The notes: generated by a model not told the origin, from the sequence alone. A stretch of DNA of 64,000 nucleotides from Mycobacterium sp. (GCF_029961025.1 NZ_JASBVP010000004.1:124001-188000), one strand, 5' to 3'; shown: positions 1-9,240, counted from the first letter of the stretch. Numbers and translations: made by a program.

Positions 1-477
1 GTAGGACCGGGTGAGTTCGGTTCCGGGCACGGTGATGTTGACATATTGACCGGGCAAAAACGCCAACTTGTCACGATCGGGGATGTCGATGCCGATCTGC
101 ATTGTGGTAGGCGAAAGTTGTTGCAGAGCAGTGAGCTTTCCGGTGTACCGGCCCGCTTTCGCCTTGGCGACCTCGGAGGTGCTGGCGATTTGCAGCACCA
201 GATCCGAGCGGGGCTTCATGCAGCAGGGGAGGCAGTAGCCGGCCGCGGCCTCCGCGGCGGACAACGCGTCGGTGATATAGGTTCCGCCGTCGAAACGGCC
301 CGATTCGCACAACGCTTTGCAGGTGCCGCAGGCCCCGTCGAGGCAGTCCACCGGGATGTTGATGCGCTGCCGGTACGACGCATCGGCAACGGTCTGGTCC
401 GCCCGGCAGGTGATGAATCGGGTGACCCCGTCTTCGAACGCAAGCGCGACCTGGTAGGTCGCGGCGGTGGTAGCCAT
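1..477 (-). CDS. benC: Benzoate 1,2-dioxygenase reductase BenC (partial, runs off left edge)
   Basis: Electron-transfer component that passes electrons from NADH through FAD and a 2Fe-2S centre to the BenAB oxygenase in the cytoplasm. Only the first 159 codons are present; the frame is open to base 1. The N-terminal plant-type ferredoxin domain is visible with Cys45, Cys50 and Cys53 (CLDGACGTCK) and a later YCLPCC pair. The FAD domain begins, and the fragment stops at the flavin-binding RSY motif. The ATG is at 475-477, ten bases after the benB stop, so it is the third gene of a benABC unit. The NAD domain and any benD lie outside the window. This electron chain might also serve the second Rieske oxygenase, which has none of its own nearby (inference). 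Confidence 0.88.
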   Translation of the reverse strand, partial: MATTAATYQVALAFEDGVTRFITCRADQTVADASYRQRINIPVDCLDGACGTCKALCESGRFDGGTYITDALSAAEAAAGYCLPCCMKPRSDLVLQIASTSEVAKAKAGRYTGKLTALQQLSPTTMQIGIDIPDRDKLAFLPGQYVNITVPGTELTRSY

Positions 478-487
478 GTGCGCGCCT

Positions 488-1012
488 TCAGAAATGGTAG
501 ATATCCACCACATGGTGGATGTAGTCGTTTTTCAGCACCACCGTCTTACGCCGGATCAGCGGTTGCTCACCGGAGAAGTCGACGGTGTAAAACGATGTCC
601 CGTAGTACGGGTCGAGGGTCTGATAGCGGAAATACATGGTGTGCCAGTTGAACCGAATATCGACCAGGTCACCACGGCGCTCGATGATTTCGACGTTGCT
701 GATGTTATGGCTGGTGCGTGGCTCGGGAAGGGACGTGGCCGACGAGCGCTCGGTGCGGATCCGAAAGACCCGGTCTTCCAGGCCGCCTTTGTTGGCGTAG
801 TAGATCAGTGAGATGTCCCGCTGCGGGTCTTCCACCAGCCGGTCATCATCACCCCAGGTCGGCACCCAGTAGATAACGTCATCCGCGTAGCACTCCAGCC
901 ATTTTTCGAACTCGCGGTCGTCGAGGTAGCGGGCCTCGCGGTAGAGGAACTGCTCGACCATGTTTTGAGTGATTAGTTTGCCGCCGGTGTCGGTGTTCTG
1001 CGCGGTGGTCAT
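488..1012 (-). CDS. benB: Benzoate 1,2-dioxygenase beta subunit BenB
   Basis: Small structural subunit (174 aa) of the alpha3beta3 aromatic-ring-hydroxylating dioxygenase. It shows the family pattern: an N-terminal segment with [19 protein letters not shown], the acidic ADDVIYWVP stretch, a central [10 protein letters not shown] strand and a C-terminal [10 protein letters not shown] strand. Length is close to the family norm of about 160-175. The start ATG overlaps the benA stop by four bases (ATGA), which points to translational coupling. The beta subunit carries no metal site; its role is assembly and possibly substrate selectivity. The next gene downstream is the reductase benC. Confidence 0.92.
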   Translation of the reverse strand: MTTAQNTDTGGKLITQNMVEQFLYREARYLDDREFEKWLECYADDVIYWVPTWGDDDRLVEDPQRDISLIYYANKGGLEDRVFRIRTERSSATSLPEPRTSHNISNVEIIERRGDLVDIRFNWHTMYFRYQTLDPYYGTSFYTVDFSGEQPLIRRKTVVLKNDYIHHVVDIYHF

Positions 1013-2394
1013 CTGACGCTCTCCATCTGCAGCGACGCCTCTCGGGCCAGCGCGGCGCGCATGGTTTGCAGCCAGTAGCCATGCTGCGCTACGTAAAGAC
1101 CTTCGTCCTCGTTACGGGCACCGGATGAGATAACGTTTTGCATGCCCAGCGATTCGGCGACCGGATCGGGCCCGGAAAGCCAATGCTCGGCGCCGCGGCT
1201 GATGTCGTTCCACCGCGCGCTGCTCGCGTGGAATGCCCGCTGGCAGGAGCGAAACTCCTCCAGGTCGTCCGGCGTTGCCATGCCGGAGGCGTTGAAGAAA
1301 TCCTCGTACTGGCGGATGCGGCGAGCCCGGTCCGCCGGGCTCTCCCCCCTGGGGGCGATGCAGTAAATGGTCACTTCGGTCTTGTCCGGTGCGATCGGCC
1401 GAAAATGTCTTATCTGCGTGGACATTTGGTCCATCAAATAAACGTTCGGATAGATCCCCAAGTTACGGGACCCTTTGATCATGAACTCGCCCTTGGCCGC
1501 ACCCAGGGTGGCTTTCAGCTCATCGATCTTGTCCCACAGTGGGCGGTCCTGGGGGTTGGCCGCCCAGGTCCACAGGCACACATGACCGTTGGGGAACGAC
1601 CAGTAACCGCCGCCGTGTTTACCCCAGCTGCCGGCGTCGAGCACCTTGGTGCCGGTCTTGGATTCACCGGTGCTGCGCCGCGAGGTGGTGGCTACGTAAT
1701 TCCAGTGGGTGGCCGAGACGTGATAGCCGTCGGCGCCGTTTTCGGCCTGCACCTTCCAGTTGCCGTCGAAGGTGTAGGTCGACGAGCCACGCAACACCTC
1801 CAGGCCGTCGGGGGACTGGTCGACGAGCAGATCGATGATTTTGGTGGTGTCACCGAGGTGTTCGGTCAAGGGCAGCACGTCGGGATTGAGGCTGCCGAAC
1901 AAGAAACCGCGGTAACTGTCGAAACGGGCCACCTTGGTCAGATCATGCGAGCCATCGAGGTTGAATGACGGCGGGTAGCCCGCGCCCTCGGGATCTTTCA
2001 CTTTGAGCAGTCGCCCGTCGTTGCGAAATGTCCAGCCGTGAAACGGACAGGTCAGCGTCATTCGATTGTCGGTCTTTCGGCGGCACAGCATGGCTCCCCG
2101 ATGGGAGCAGGCGTTGATCAGGCAGTGCAGGTCACCATCCTTATCGCGGGTGATCACCACCGGCTGACGGCCGATGTAGGTGGTGAAGTAATCACCCGGG
2201 TCAGGTAGTTGACTTTCGTGGGCCAGGTAGACCCAGTTGCCCTCGAAGATGTATTTCATTTCCAGTTCGAACAGTTCATCGTCGGTGAAGATCCGGCGGT
2301 TGACCCGGTAGCGGCCGGTGTGCGGGTCTTCGATCACCGCATCGGTTAGCAGGGCGGCGAGGTGGTCCAGGTTCTCGGCGATTGGTGTGGTCAT
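1009..2394 (-). CDS. benA: Benzoate 1,2-dioxygenase alpha subunit BenA
   Basis: Catalytic subunit (461 aa) that adds O2 to benzoate, or toluate, to give the cis-1,2-dihydrodiol. The Rieske centre is visible as Cys96-x-His98 (CSHRG) and Cys116-x2-His119 (CPFHGW). The mononuclear iron region has Asp222, His225 and His230 in [12 protein letters not shown]. The C-terminal [13 protein letters not shown] segment and the KTEVTIYC stretch are typical of benzoate/toluate oxygenases and resemble Pseudomonas BenA closely as I recall it. An AGAGG Shine-Dalgarno lies six bases before the ATG. A gap of about 116 bases separates it from the upstream reductase gene; the same transcript probably continues from the extradiol gene at 6741. 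Confidence 0.93.
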   Translation of the reverse strand: MTTPIAENLDHLAALLTDAVIEDPHTGRYRVNRRIFTDDELFELEMKYIFEGNWVYLAHESQLPDPGDYFTTYIGRQPVVITRDKDGDLHCLINACSHRGAMLCRRKTDNRMTLTCPFHGWTFRNDGRLLKVKDPEGAGYPPSFNLDGSHDLTKVARFDSYRGFLFGSLNPDVLPLTEHLGDTTKIIDLLVDQSPDGLEVLRGSSTYTFDGNWKVQAENGADGYHVSATHWNYVATTSRRSTGESKTGTKVLDAGSWGKHGGGYWSFPNGHVCLWTWAANPQDRPLWDKIDELKATLGAAKGEFMIKGSRNLGIYPNVYLMDQMSTQIRHFRPIAPDKTEVTIYCIAPRGESPADRARRIRQYEDFFNASGMATPDDLEEFRSCQRAFHASSARWNDISRGAEHWLSGPDPVAESLGMQNVISSGARNEDEGLYVAQHGYWLQTMRAALAREASLQMESVR

Positions 2395-2510
2395 CGGTTG
2401 CCTCTACGGGGGGTAATTTCCTGAAATCGTTCCTGAAATCTTTGCACCCGGTGATCCTCATCACACTGGGTAAATTGCTAGGACTGGCCTGGGGCTGGAG
2501 CAACGCGCGT

Positions 2511-3578
2511 TCATAGGGTTTGCGCGGCTCCGGGGATGCGTGTGACGAATCGATCGGCATAGAAGTGCTCGGTGTCGGCCCGGATGTCGCGCAACGCGGT
2601 CTCGAGGGCGTCGATCATCGCCGGTGGGCCGCAGGTATAGACGTGGCAGTCACCGATGAACTGGCTCGGTAACCGGGGCAGCACGTCGGTGACGAGGCCG
2701 CGGGCGCCCGACCAGGTCGATTCCGGGGGCTCGTCGGAGAGGACGGCATGAAAGTCGAATTGCCCGTTCCAGGACCGGCGCAGCTCGTCTAGCTCCGCTA
2801 GGCAATACAGATCGCGCTGTGTTCGGGCGCCGAAGAGCAGGACCGTGTGCCGCTTGCAGCGCTGGCGGACGGCATCTTCGAGCAGCGCCTTGATCGGCGC
2901 GAGTCCGCTTCCGCCGGCCACGCACAACAGCGGCTCGTCGGCCGGGCGCAGCCACAGGTCACCGAAGGGACCGGCCAGCTGCAGCCGGGTGCCTTGCCTG
3001 TCGGCGTCGAACAGCCAATCGGTGAACTGTCCCCCCGGCACGTGGCGGACGTAAAAGGTCACCCGGCGCAAGTTTGCGTCGTCCGGCGCGGTGGCAAAGG
3101 AATACGAGCGGGGGCCGGTCACCCCGTCGATGCGCAGTTCCGCGTATTGGCCGGCGGTGTAGTCGAGCTCTTTGTCGAGCTTCAGGACGATCTCGGTGAT
3201 GTCGTGGGTGAGCGAGCGTTGCGCGCAGATCACCGCGCCGGTGTGCACCAGGGGGTGCTCGGGCATGTCGGCCAGGCCGGCGACCTCGAGTTCGATGCAG
3301 CTTCGGGCGATGCTCTGGCACGGCAGAATGTAGCCGTCACGCAGTTCCTGGGCGCTGAGCGCGATAGCGGAATCGACGATTTCGCGGACCTTGCCGTGGA
3401 CGAGTTTGGATTTGCAGGTGCCGCAGGTGCCCACCGTGCAGCTGTGCGGAAACGGGATGCCGGCCGCCAACGCCTCGTTGAGGATGGAATCCTTGCCCGG
3501 AACCTCGAACACTTTGGTGGTACCGGTGATGGTGACGGTGCGCGCCCCGTGGGTTGTGGTGCGGGAGAACAGTTTCAC
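2511..3578 (-). CDS. XylA/CymAb-like monooxygenase reductase (ferredoxin-FAD-NAD)
   Basis: NADH:acceptor reductase of 355 aa. An N-terminal 2Fe-2S ferredoxin domain (SCTVGTCGTCKSKL then LPCQS) is followed by an FAD domain (PRSYSFATAP) and an NAD domain (GGSGLAPIKALLED and YTCGPPAMIDALE). This order and size match XylA of xylene monooxygenase and CymAb of p-cymene monooxygenase. The natural partner in this window is the XylM-like membrane hydroxylase at 10384-11517, which lies on the other side of the MarR gene and on the opposite strand. The GTG start is preceded by AAAGAGG. It could instead feed one of the Rieske dioxygenases; the sequence alone does not settle this. Confidence 0.8.
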   Translation of the reverse strand: MKLFSRTTTHGARTVTITGTTKVFEVPGKDSILNEALAAGIPFPHSCTVGTCGTCKSKLVHGKVREIVDSAIALSAQELRDGYILPCQSIARSCIELEVAGLADMPEHPLVHTGAVICAQRSLTHDITEIVLKLDKELDYTAGQYAELRIDGVTGPRSYSFATAPDDANLRRVTFYVRHVPGGQFTDWLFDADRQGTRLQLAGPFGDLWLRPADEPLLCVAGGSGLAPIKALLEDAVRQRCKRHTVLLFGARTQRDLYCLAELDELRRSWNGQFDFHAVLSDEPPESTWSGARGLVTDVLPRLPSQFIGDCHVYTCGPPAMIDALETALRDIRADTEHFYADRFVTRIPGAAQTL

Positions 3579-3611
3579 CGTGGCCTCTTTTCGGGATTGT
3601 TCAACAGGGGC

Positions 3612-4463
3612 TCATTGCCGTTCGTCGGTAAGGAATGACGCGACAAGACGGTTGAAGGCCGCCGCATGCTCGATTTGGGTCCAATGCCCGCATTTTCCGA
3701 ACATGTGCAACTGCGCGTCGGGGATCAGCTCGAAAAGCCGCCGGGAAGCCTCGGGCGGGATGACCCGGTCCTCCCGGCCATGAACGATCAGGGCCGGGCA
3801 CCGGATGTCACGGATGGCGTTTTCGTCGGTGACCATCGCGTCCAGCCAGCGCTGGCGGGGAGCGGGAAACATCGCCGCGTAGGACTCCTGAAAACCCGGT
3901 TGCACACTGGCCTGGTAGCGGGCCGCCGCCAGGTCATCGGTGATCAGCTCCCGGTTGTAGGCGAAAAAATCCAACACCCGGCGCATCGCCGCCACCGAGG
4001 GTTCATAGCCCCACACCACGTCCAGCCCCTCGGTCAGCCGGAAAGGGACGCCGACGCTGCCCATCAGCACCAGCCGACGGACCTGATCGGGGTGCCGAGT
4101 GGCCAGCCGCAACGCCAGCGCACCGCCGAAACTGTTGCCCACCAGCGAATACGAGTGAAGTTCGAGAGCTGCGAGAAACGCCTCGATGTGGGCGATCCAG
4201 TTGTCCATGGTGTAGTGGTAGCCGGTGGGCCGTTGGGTGTAGCCGAAGCCGACGAGGTCCGGGGCCACGACGTGCCGGGTGGCGGCCAGCGCGGGGATGG
4301 TCAGCCGCCAGTTGGCGTAGGCCGACACCCCCGGACCGGAGCCGTGCAACAACACCACCGGCGCCCCCGTCGGGTCGCCGGCGTCCAGGTAATTGGTGAT
4401 GATCCCGCCGGCGTCGACGGATGAGCCGATAGCGGGGTTTGTGGTGCCGGCGTCGGCGGTCAT
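3612..4463 (-). CDS. Meta-cleavage product hydrolase (alpha/beta hydrolase)
   Basis: Alpha/beta hydrolase (283 aa) that cleaves the C-C bond of a ring-fission product, releasing 2-hydroxypenta-2,4-dienoate and a carboxylic acid. The oxyanion motif HGSGPG, nucleophile elbow GNSFGG, acid GREDRVIP and histidine CGHWTQIEH are all visible; the set is typical of XylF/DmpD/CmtE/EtbD enzymes. Its start overlaps the stop of the upstream decarboxylase by four bases, and the extradiol gene lies beyond that. The order extradiol-decarboxylase-hydrolase suggests the CmtE role (ring-fission product from a carboxylated catechol, after decarboxylation). The acid released depends on the side chain and cannot be read from sequence. 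Confidence 0.85.
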   Translation of the reverse strand: MTADAGTTNPAIGSSVDAGGIITNYLDAGDPTGAPVVLLHGSGPGVSAYANWRLTIPALAATRHVVAPDLVGFGYTQRPTGYHYTMDNWIAHIEAFLAALELHSYSLVGNSFGGALALRLATRHPDQVRRLVLMGSVGVPFRLTEGLDVVWGYEPSVAAMRRVLDFFAYNRELITDDLAAARYQASVQPGFQESYAAMFPAPRQRWLDAMVTDENAIRDIRCPALIVHGREDRVIPPEASRRLFELIPDAQLHMFGKCGHWTQIEHAAAFNRLVASFLTDERQ

Positions 4464-5674
4464 AGCCTGGGATGTCCCTCCTGGTCTGCGACGTCGGTGA
4501 CGACGTCGACACGGTTGCTGATGTGAGCGATGGTGCCCGATCGGTTGACGGTCGGGTCAGTCATCTCCGACACGTGACGCCGGCTCAGGTGGTGCCTCAC
4601 GTCCGAGCACAGCGCGCAGGCGTTCGTGGTGCCAATGCGCCGCTGCAACGGGGGGTCGAGGTGGGTGAGGACTTCTCCGGCGGGGTGTTCGCGGGCCGCG
4701 AAGGGGTAGTCGGTGCCCAGGACCACATGCCCGGCTCCGAAGCGTTGCAATGCCAACTGCAGGCTCGCGGCGTCGTACGTCAGCGAGTCGCACCATAGTC
4801 GACGGGCGGCATCAGAGAGCCGCTCTGCACCGGCCCGGTGGGCAGCAAGACGCTGCCCCTGATCCAGGCGTGGCAGCAGGGCGGGAAGCGCGCCAGCGCC
4901 GTGGGCAAGCACGAAGCGCGCCCCGCGGGCGGCCTGCACGACGCCCGCCGCCAACAGCGCGGCCGCCGCGGTTGCCGTCTCGGTGGGCATGCCGACCCCA
5001 AACCCCAACCCCAGGTTGGTCACCCGCGGATCCACGTCACGGTCGACCGGGTGGATGAAGATCACCGCCGACAGCGACGACGCGGCGTCGAAAAATGGCC
5101 GGAACCGGGCATCGGTGAGGTCGAATTCTCCGACACGGGTTCCGATCTCGACGCCGACAAACCCGAGTTCGGTGATGCACCGGGTCAATTCTCGGATCGC
5201 CGACGGCGGGTCCTGCATCGGCACCGTGCCCAGGGCCAGGAATCGCTGGGGTGCCGACGCGACCAGGGTCGCCAAAAAGTCGTTCTGGGCGCGCGCCAGG
5301 ATCGCGGCCCCGGACGCCGGCTGCTCGTGGCACAACGTCACCGGGATCGGGGACAGCACCTGCACGGCGATGCCCTCGGCATCCATATCGCTGACCCGGG
5401 TGTCCGCCGACCAGCAGGCATCGTCGATATCACGGTACCCACGACCATCGACGATGATCCTGGCGCTGCGCTCACCGGTGCGCTCGACCCGGGGAAAGGA
5501 TCCCCGATACGTCGCCCCGATGTCGGGTAGCTCCGGGTCGATCGCGTGGGTGTGAAAGTCGATGGTGCCGTGCGCAAGCCGCTCCAGCCGGTCCGGCCAC
5601 GTCGTCGGCGCTGTCATGACACTGGATTTCTCGGAGACCGGCCCTGTTGTCGATTGGAGGCCTGCGGTTTTCAT
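4460..5674 (-). CDS. Amidohydrolase-2 (ACMSD-like) decarboxylase
   Basis: Metal-dependent amidohydrolase of the ACMSD/gamma-resorcylate decarboxylase family (404 aa; 385 if translation starts at Met20). Zinc-binding features are DFHTHAIDP near the N-terminus, HGAGALPALLP in the middle and GTDYPFA near the C-terminus. ACMSD decarboxylates a 3-carboxy-muconate semialdehyde. Between a ring-cleavage dioxygenase and a hydrolase, the simple inference is decarboxylation of a carboxylated ring-fission product, the step CmtD performs in the p-cumate pathway. It overlaps the genes on both sides by four bases. A tail of about 35 residues after the conserved region has no feature I recognise. Confidence 0.72.
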   Translation of the reverse strand: MKTAGLQSTTGPVSEKSSVMTAPTTWPDRLERLAHGTIDFHTHAIDPELPDIGATYRGSFPRVERTGERSARIIVDGRGYRDIDDACWSADTRVSDMDAEGIAVQVLSPIPVTLCHEQPASGAAILARAQNDFLATLVASAPQRFLALGTVPMQDPPSAIRELTRCITELGFVGVEIGTRVGEFDLTDARFRPFFDAASSLSAVIFIHPVDRDVDPRVTNLGLGFGVGMPTETATAAAALLAAGVVQAARGARFVLAHGAGALPALLPRLDQGQRLAAHRAGAERLSDAARRLWCDSLTYDAASLQLALQRFGAGHVVLGTDYPFAAREHPAGEVLTHLDPPLQRRIGTTNACALCSDVRHHLSRRHVSEMTDPTVNRSGTIAHISNRVDVVTDVADQEGHPRL

Positions 5675-6741
5675 GGCCGATAGATCGCAAACACTTTGTT
5701 GGAGTTAAAGACATCGGTCTCGATGAACTCCGACCATGACGGTGCCGGCGAGCCCACCGCTTCCATTGCCCCCAGCAGCGCGAACCAGTTCAGCAGTTCC
5801 TGCTGGCCCGACGCCTCCAGGTCAGGAAGAGACACCGCCCGCCAGGCGTCGATGTCCCCGACGGTGAGCCGGTCATAGAGGTAGCGGTCGGCAGCCGTGT
5901 CCGGGCGTAGTCGCCAGGTCTTGTCACACAAAAAGGCGTGCGACCAGCTCGAGGACGCCACCAAAGCGATCCGCCACGGCGACTCCGCCATGATCTGCCC
6001 GACCGCGGCCCCGAGGGCCACCAGGCGTGCCGGATGCGGTGACGGCGGATCGAGTTCCCGAGTGTCGTCCAGGCGGCTGGCAAAACCCCGGTAGCTGATC
6101 ACACGACGCCCATAGCAATTGACCGAAAACGGGATAACGGGGTAGTCGAAACCCGCGCGGTGATAATCCAGGTACAAGATGGCGTTGAGAAATGCGTGCG
6201 GCAGCCCGGGATGGTGCAGCGGCTCATACGCGTACGCCACGTCGACGCCGCGATCCAGCAGCGAGCTGACGAGATGTTTGGCGATGTCGCGGCGGCCCCG
6301 CACCTTGAACACCGTCGTGTCGGCGGGTTCGTTCCAGACGTTGGCGCGGCCGGCCATGTCCGATGAGTGGTCGGCCTGCGCCCAGGGCCGGACCTCCATA
6401 TCGTCGTATGCCTGGACGGAATATGGCGGGATGATGTCTTCGCGGAAATTCTCGTATTGGTCATCGCCCCAGATCAGCACGACATCCGGGGCGAACTCGT
6501 CCAGGGCGGCACGGGCCCGCTCGAATCCGGTGACCAGGGCGGCGCGGTGCGCGGCCGCAGCCGAGCGCCCCTCGTCGGAACCCCATTCCCGGCGCATCAG
6601 CTCGGGCCAGTTCGCCGGGTCCTTCGCCGCCGGCGGGATGGCCGGATCGTTGAGGGTGGCTCGCAGCAGTCCGGCCATGTCCTCGTCGCGGCCACTGAGC
6701 GGTGGGTAATGCGACAACCCGATCCCTAGCACCTCGCCCAC
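5671..6741 (-). CDS. Class III (LigB-type) extradiol ring-cleavage dioxygenase
   Basis: Protein of 356 aa with the pattern of LigB-type extradiol dioxygenases: an N-terminal metal region GIGLSHYPP, a GDDQYENF segment, HHPGLPHAF in the middle, and SSSWSHAFL with PDLEASGQQELLNW towards the C-terminus. Such Fe(II) enzymes open catechol-type rings next to the hydroxyl pair. Position upstream of an ACMSD-like decarboxylase and a hydrolase suggests a carboxylated substrate such as 2,3-dihydroxy-p-cumate or a dihydroxytoluate (inference). The GTG start has AGGAGGA five bases before it. It is the first gene of the leftward operon and diverges from the MarR gene. It is unrelated to the class I enzyme at 28923. 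Confidence 0.78.
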   Translation of the reverse strand: MGEVLGIGLSHYPPLSGRDEDMAGLLRATLNDPAIPPAAKDPANWPELMRREWGSDEGRSAAAAHRAALVTGFERARAALDEFAPDVVLIWGDDQYENFREDIIPPYSVQAYDDMEVRPWAQADHSSDMAGRANVWNEPADTTVFKVRGRRDIAKHLVSSLLDRGVDVAYAYEPLHHPGLPHAFLNAILYLDYHRAGFDYPVIPFSVNCYGRRVISYRGFASRLDDTRELDPPSPHPARLVALGAAVGQIMAESPWRIALVASSSWSHAFLCDKTWRLRPDTAADRYLYDRLTVGDIDAWRAVSLPDLEASGQQELLNWFALLGAMEAVGSPAPSWSEFIETDVFNSNKVFAIYRP

Positions 6742-6797
6742 GGCCGTCCTCCTGCGGTTGTGTCCCCCAAAGTTCCTCAGGACTATTGATAGTACAG

Positions 6798-6811
6798 TGA
6801 TATAAATATCA
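6798..6811. promoter_or_regulatory. Candidate MarR operator (inverted repeat) in divergent promoter
   Basis: TGATAT-AA-ATATCA, an AT-rich inverted repeat with perfect 6-bp arms in very GC-rich DNA, lies between the leftward operon (start 6741) and the marR start at 6877. A second short palindrome, TCCTCAGGA, lies nearby at about 6774. MarR proteins commonly bind such AT-rich palindromes in their own divergent promoter. The assignment is inferred from position and symmetry only. Confidence 0.45.
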
Positions 6812-6876
6812 GGGTCAACAAGCTTTCCGTGTTAGACTCTGCGCACGATACGGTCTCACCCCGCGAGGGAGTGCAG

Positions 6877-7503
6877 TTGAGCACACAGCCAGCAGGTCAA
6901 AACCGCCGGGTCGCGGCCGGCCGGGCGGGCCTGTCGGTAGCCGAACAGGTTACCCGCAGCGCGCATGAGGCCGGTGATGATTTCGACCCGGAGTCGCTGA
7001 CCGTGATGATGATGCTGTACCGCGCCGTGGCGGCGGCCGACCGAACGCACGCGGCGGAACTGGCTCCCTACAAACTCAGTCTGAGCCAGTTCCAGGCGCT
7101 GAGCGTGCTGCACCGGGTACAGGAGCCGGTCACGATGGGGGAGCTTGCCGAGTTGCTTTCCGTTCGGCGCGCCAACCTGACCGGTCTGATCGACACCCTC
7201 GCGCGGCGGTCTTTGGTCCGGCGGGTGCTCAATCCCCACGACCGGCGTTCGTTCCTGGTCGAGATCACCCCGGTCGCGGAAGCGTTTTTAGCGGGGTTCT
7301 TGCCTCACCACTGGCGCTACCTCAAGGTACTGACCAGCGGGTTGACCGGCGATGAGCTGCGCCAGCTGGCGGCGCTACTGGATCGCCTGCGGGTCTCCAT
7401 CGAAACCGCCCCACCGTGCCCGCCGCCGGCGGCCCACCCGCCGGTCCCCGACGACGGCCAAGCCGGCGCGCTCGACGGTTTGGACATATCGACAACGGCC
7501 TAA
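6877..7503 (+). CDS. MarR-family transcriptional regulator
   Basis: Winged helix-turn-helix regulator, 208 aa from the TTG at 6877. That start is chosen because GAGGGA ends six bases upstream; in-frame GTG codons at 6829 and 6871 lack good spacing. The DNA-binding core is LSLSQFQALSVL..TMGELAELLSVRRANLTGLIDTLARRSLVRR, with the wing residues NPHDRRSFLVEIT. It sits between divergent catabolic operons, so it most likely represses both and responds to an aromatic acid or ring intermediate (inference). The C-terminal 35 residues are Pro-rich and probably disordered. Confidence 0.85.
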   Translation: MSTQPAGQNRRVAAGRAGLSVAEQVTRSAHEAGDDFDPESLTVMMMLYRAVAAADRTHAAELAPYKLSLSQFQALSVLHRVQEPVTMGELAELLSVRRANLTGLIDTLARRSLVRRVLNPHDRRSFLVEITPVAEAFLAGFLPHHWRYLKVLTSGLTGDELRQLAALLDRLRVSIETAPPCPPPAAHPPVPDDGQAGALDGLDISTTA

Positions 7504-7621
7504 TCGCGTGACCGCTTAAGGCCGATTGCGGGCAACGGTCCTGCCCCCGGTCGCGGTGGTCTCGGCCGCCATCGCCGCTCTTCCGCTGGCGCAACCCGCC
7601 GCCCGACTTTAGTTATAGGTA

Positions 7622-7690
7622 TTGACTATCACGGTTAAGAACCTCTAGTCTGTGCGTGATCTGGTTCACAACCGGTACCGGCGCGTGAAC
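7622..7690 (+). promoter_or_regulatory. Possible promoter and inverted repeat upstream of the aldehyde dehydrogenase operon
   Basis: The 250 bases between marR and the aldehyde dehydrogenase contain TTGACT (7622-7627) and TAGTCT (7646-7651) 18 bases apart, a fair -35 but weak -10 match. Downstream, GTTCAC (7664-7669) and GTGAAC (7685-7690) form an inverted repeat around CCGGTACCGG (7672-7681). This could be a second regulator site. No other gene was seen in 7504-7753. Confidence 0.3.
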
Positions 7691-7753
7691 TGGCTCATCG
7701 CTGCACCGCTGCACCGGTGCGCTGGTTTATGAGGATCTGCATGAGGAGATGAC

Positions 7754-9220
7754 ATGTCGTTGGCGTACGACGCGCTGTTCATCGGTGGTGACTGGGTAAA
7801 GCCGCCCGGGGCGATGCCGATTACGGTGCTGTCGGCGAGCACCGAAGAGGTCCTGGGGCACGTGCCCGAGGCGACCCGGGCGGAGGTCGATGCGGCGGTT
7901 GGCGCTGCGCGGGCCGCGTTTGATGATCCGGCGGGCTGGTCGCGGTGGGAGCCGGCGCGGCGCGCGGAGGCGTTGGTGGGGTTGGCTGACGCGCTGGATA
8001 AGCGGTCGGAGGAGATCGCGCGTCGGGTGAGCGGCCAAAATGGCATGCCGATCGCGGTGTCGCAGCAATTGGAAGCCGTGTTCCCGGCGATGTTGCTGCG
8101 CTATTACGCGGCGATGGTTCGCGACCGCGATCCGGAGGAGAAGCGCCCCGGTTTGTTCGGCGGGACCACCCTGGTGCGACGCGAGCCGGTTGGGGTGGTG
8201 GGCGCAATTGTGCCGTGGAATTTCCCGCAAACGTTGGCGGCCTTCAAATACGCTCCGGCGTTGGCGGCGGGCTGCACCGTGGTGATTAAGCCTTCGCCGG
8301 AGACGGTGCTGGACAGTTACCTGCTGGCCGAGGCCGTGCAGGAGGCCGCGCTGCCGCCGGGCGTGGTCAACATCATCACCGGCGGGCGCGACATCGGCGC
8401 CTATCTGGTGTCCCATCCCGGGGTGGACAAGATCGCCTTCACCGGATCGACCGCCGCGGGCCGCCAGATCGCTGAGACTTGTGGGCGGATGCTGCGTCCG
8501 GTCACGTTGGAGCTGGGCGGCAAGTCCGCGGCGATCATCCTCGACGACGCCGATCTGGACTTGGCGGCCACGGCGAAAAACCTTTTCGGGGCGACACTGC
8601 TCAACAACGGCCAGACCTGCTACCTGTGCACCCGGGTTTTGGCGCCGCGCAGTCGCTACCGGCAGATCGTGGACCTCTTCACCGACTTCGTTGCGGGCCT
8701 CACGGTGGGCGATGCGCTCGATCCCGCGACCCAGATCGGCCCCATGGTCAGCGCCAAGCACCGGCAACGCGTGGAGGGTTACATCGCCAAAGGGCTCGAT
8801 GAGGGCGCCAAGATCACCGTGGGCGGCGGACGCCCGCCGCAACTGGACAAGGGATGGTTCGTCGAGCCGACGGTGTTTGCCGACGTGGACAACACCTTCA
8901 CGGTGGCCCGGGAAGAGATCTTCGGCCCGGTGTTGTCGGTGATCGCCTACAGCGATGTCGACGAGGCGGTGCGCATCGCCAACGACTCCGACTACGGGCT
9001 GGGCGGCACCATCTGGACGAGCGACCCCGAGCGGGCGGTCGAGGTGGCCCGTCGTGTTCAGACCGGCACGATCGGGATCAACAGCTATCTGCCCGACCCC
9101 ACCGCGCCGTTCGGCGGGGTGAAGGCCAGCGGGTTGGGCCGCGAGCTGGGACCGGAAGGGCTGGCCGCCTACGAGCAGCAGAAGTCGGTCTATCTGCCGC
9201 CGGTGTCCTCAGCGAGCTGA
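7754..9220 (+). CDS. Aryl-aldehyde dehydrogenase (benzaldehyde/cumic-aldehyde type)
   Basis: NAD(P)-dependent aldehyde dehydrogenase of 488 aa. Visible motifs are PWNFPQ (nucleotide site), the general-base Glu in ELGGKSA, the catalytic Cys in NNGQTCYLC and the terminal EEIFGPV and PFGGVKASGLGRE segments. A strong GAGGAGATGAC leader precedes the ATG. It heads the rightward operon with a benzyl-alcohol-type dehydrogenase and a XylM-like hydroxylase. The inferred step is therefore oxidation of the aryl aldehyde to the carboxylate used by the Rieske dioxygenases (XylC/CymC role). The exact substrate is not visible. Confidence 0.85.
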   Translation: MSLAYDALFIGGDWVKPPGAMPITVLSASTEEVLGHVPEATRAEVDAAVGAARAAFDDPAGWSRWEPARRAEALVGLADALDKRSEEIARRVSGQNGMPIAVSQQLEAVFPAMLLRYYAAMVRDRDPEEKRPGLFGGTTLVRREPVGVVGAIVPWNFPQTLAAFKYAPALAAGCTVVIKPSPETVLDSYLLAEAVQEAALPPGVVNIITGGRDIGAYLVSHPGVDKIAFTGSTAAGRQIAETCGRMLRPVTLELGGKSAAIILDDADLDLAATAKNLFGATLLNNGQTCYLCTRVLAPRSRYRQIVDLFTDFVAGLTVGDALDPATQIGPMVSAKHRQRVEGYIAKGLDEGAKITVGGGRPPQLDKGWFVEPTVFADVDNTFTVAREEIFGPVLSVIAYSDVDEAVRIANDSDYGLGGTIWTSDPERAVEVARRVQTGTIGINSYLPDPTAPFGGVKASGLGRELGPEGLAAYEQQKSVYLPPVSSAS

Positions 9221-9240
9221 TCGCAAGACCGCAAAGGAGC

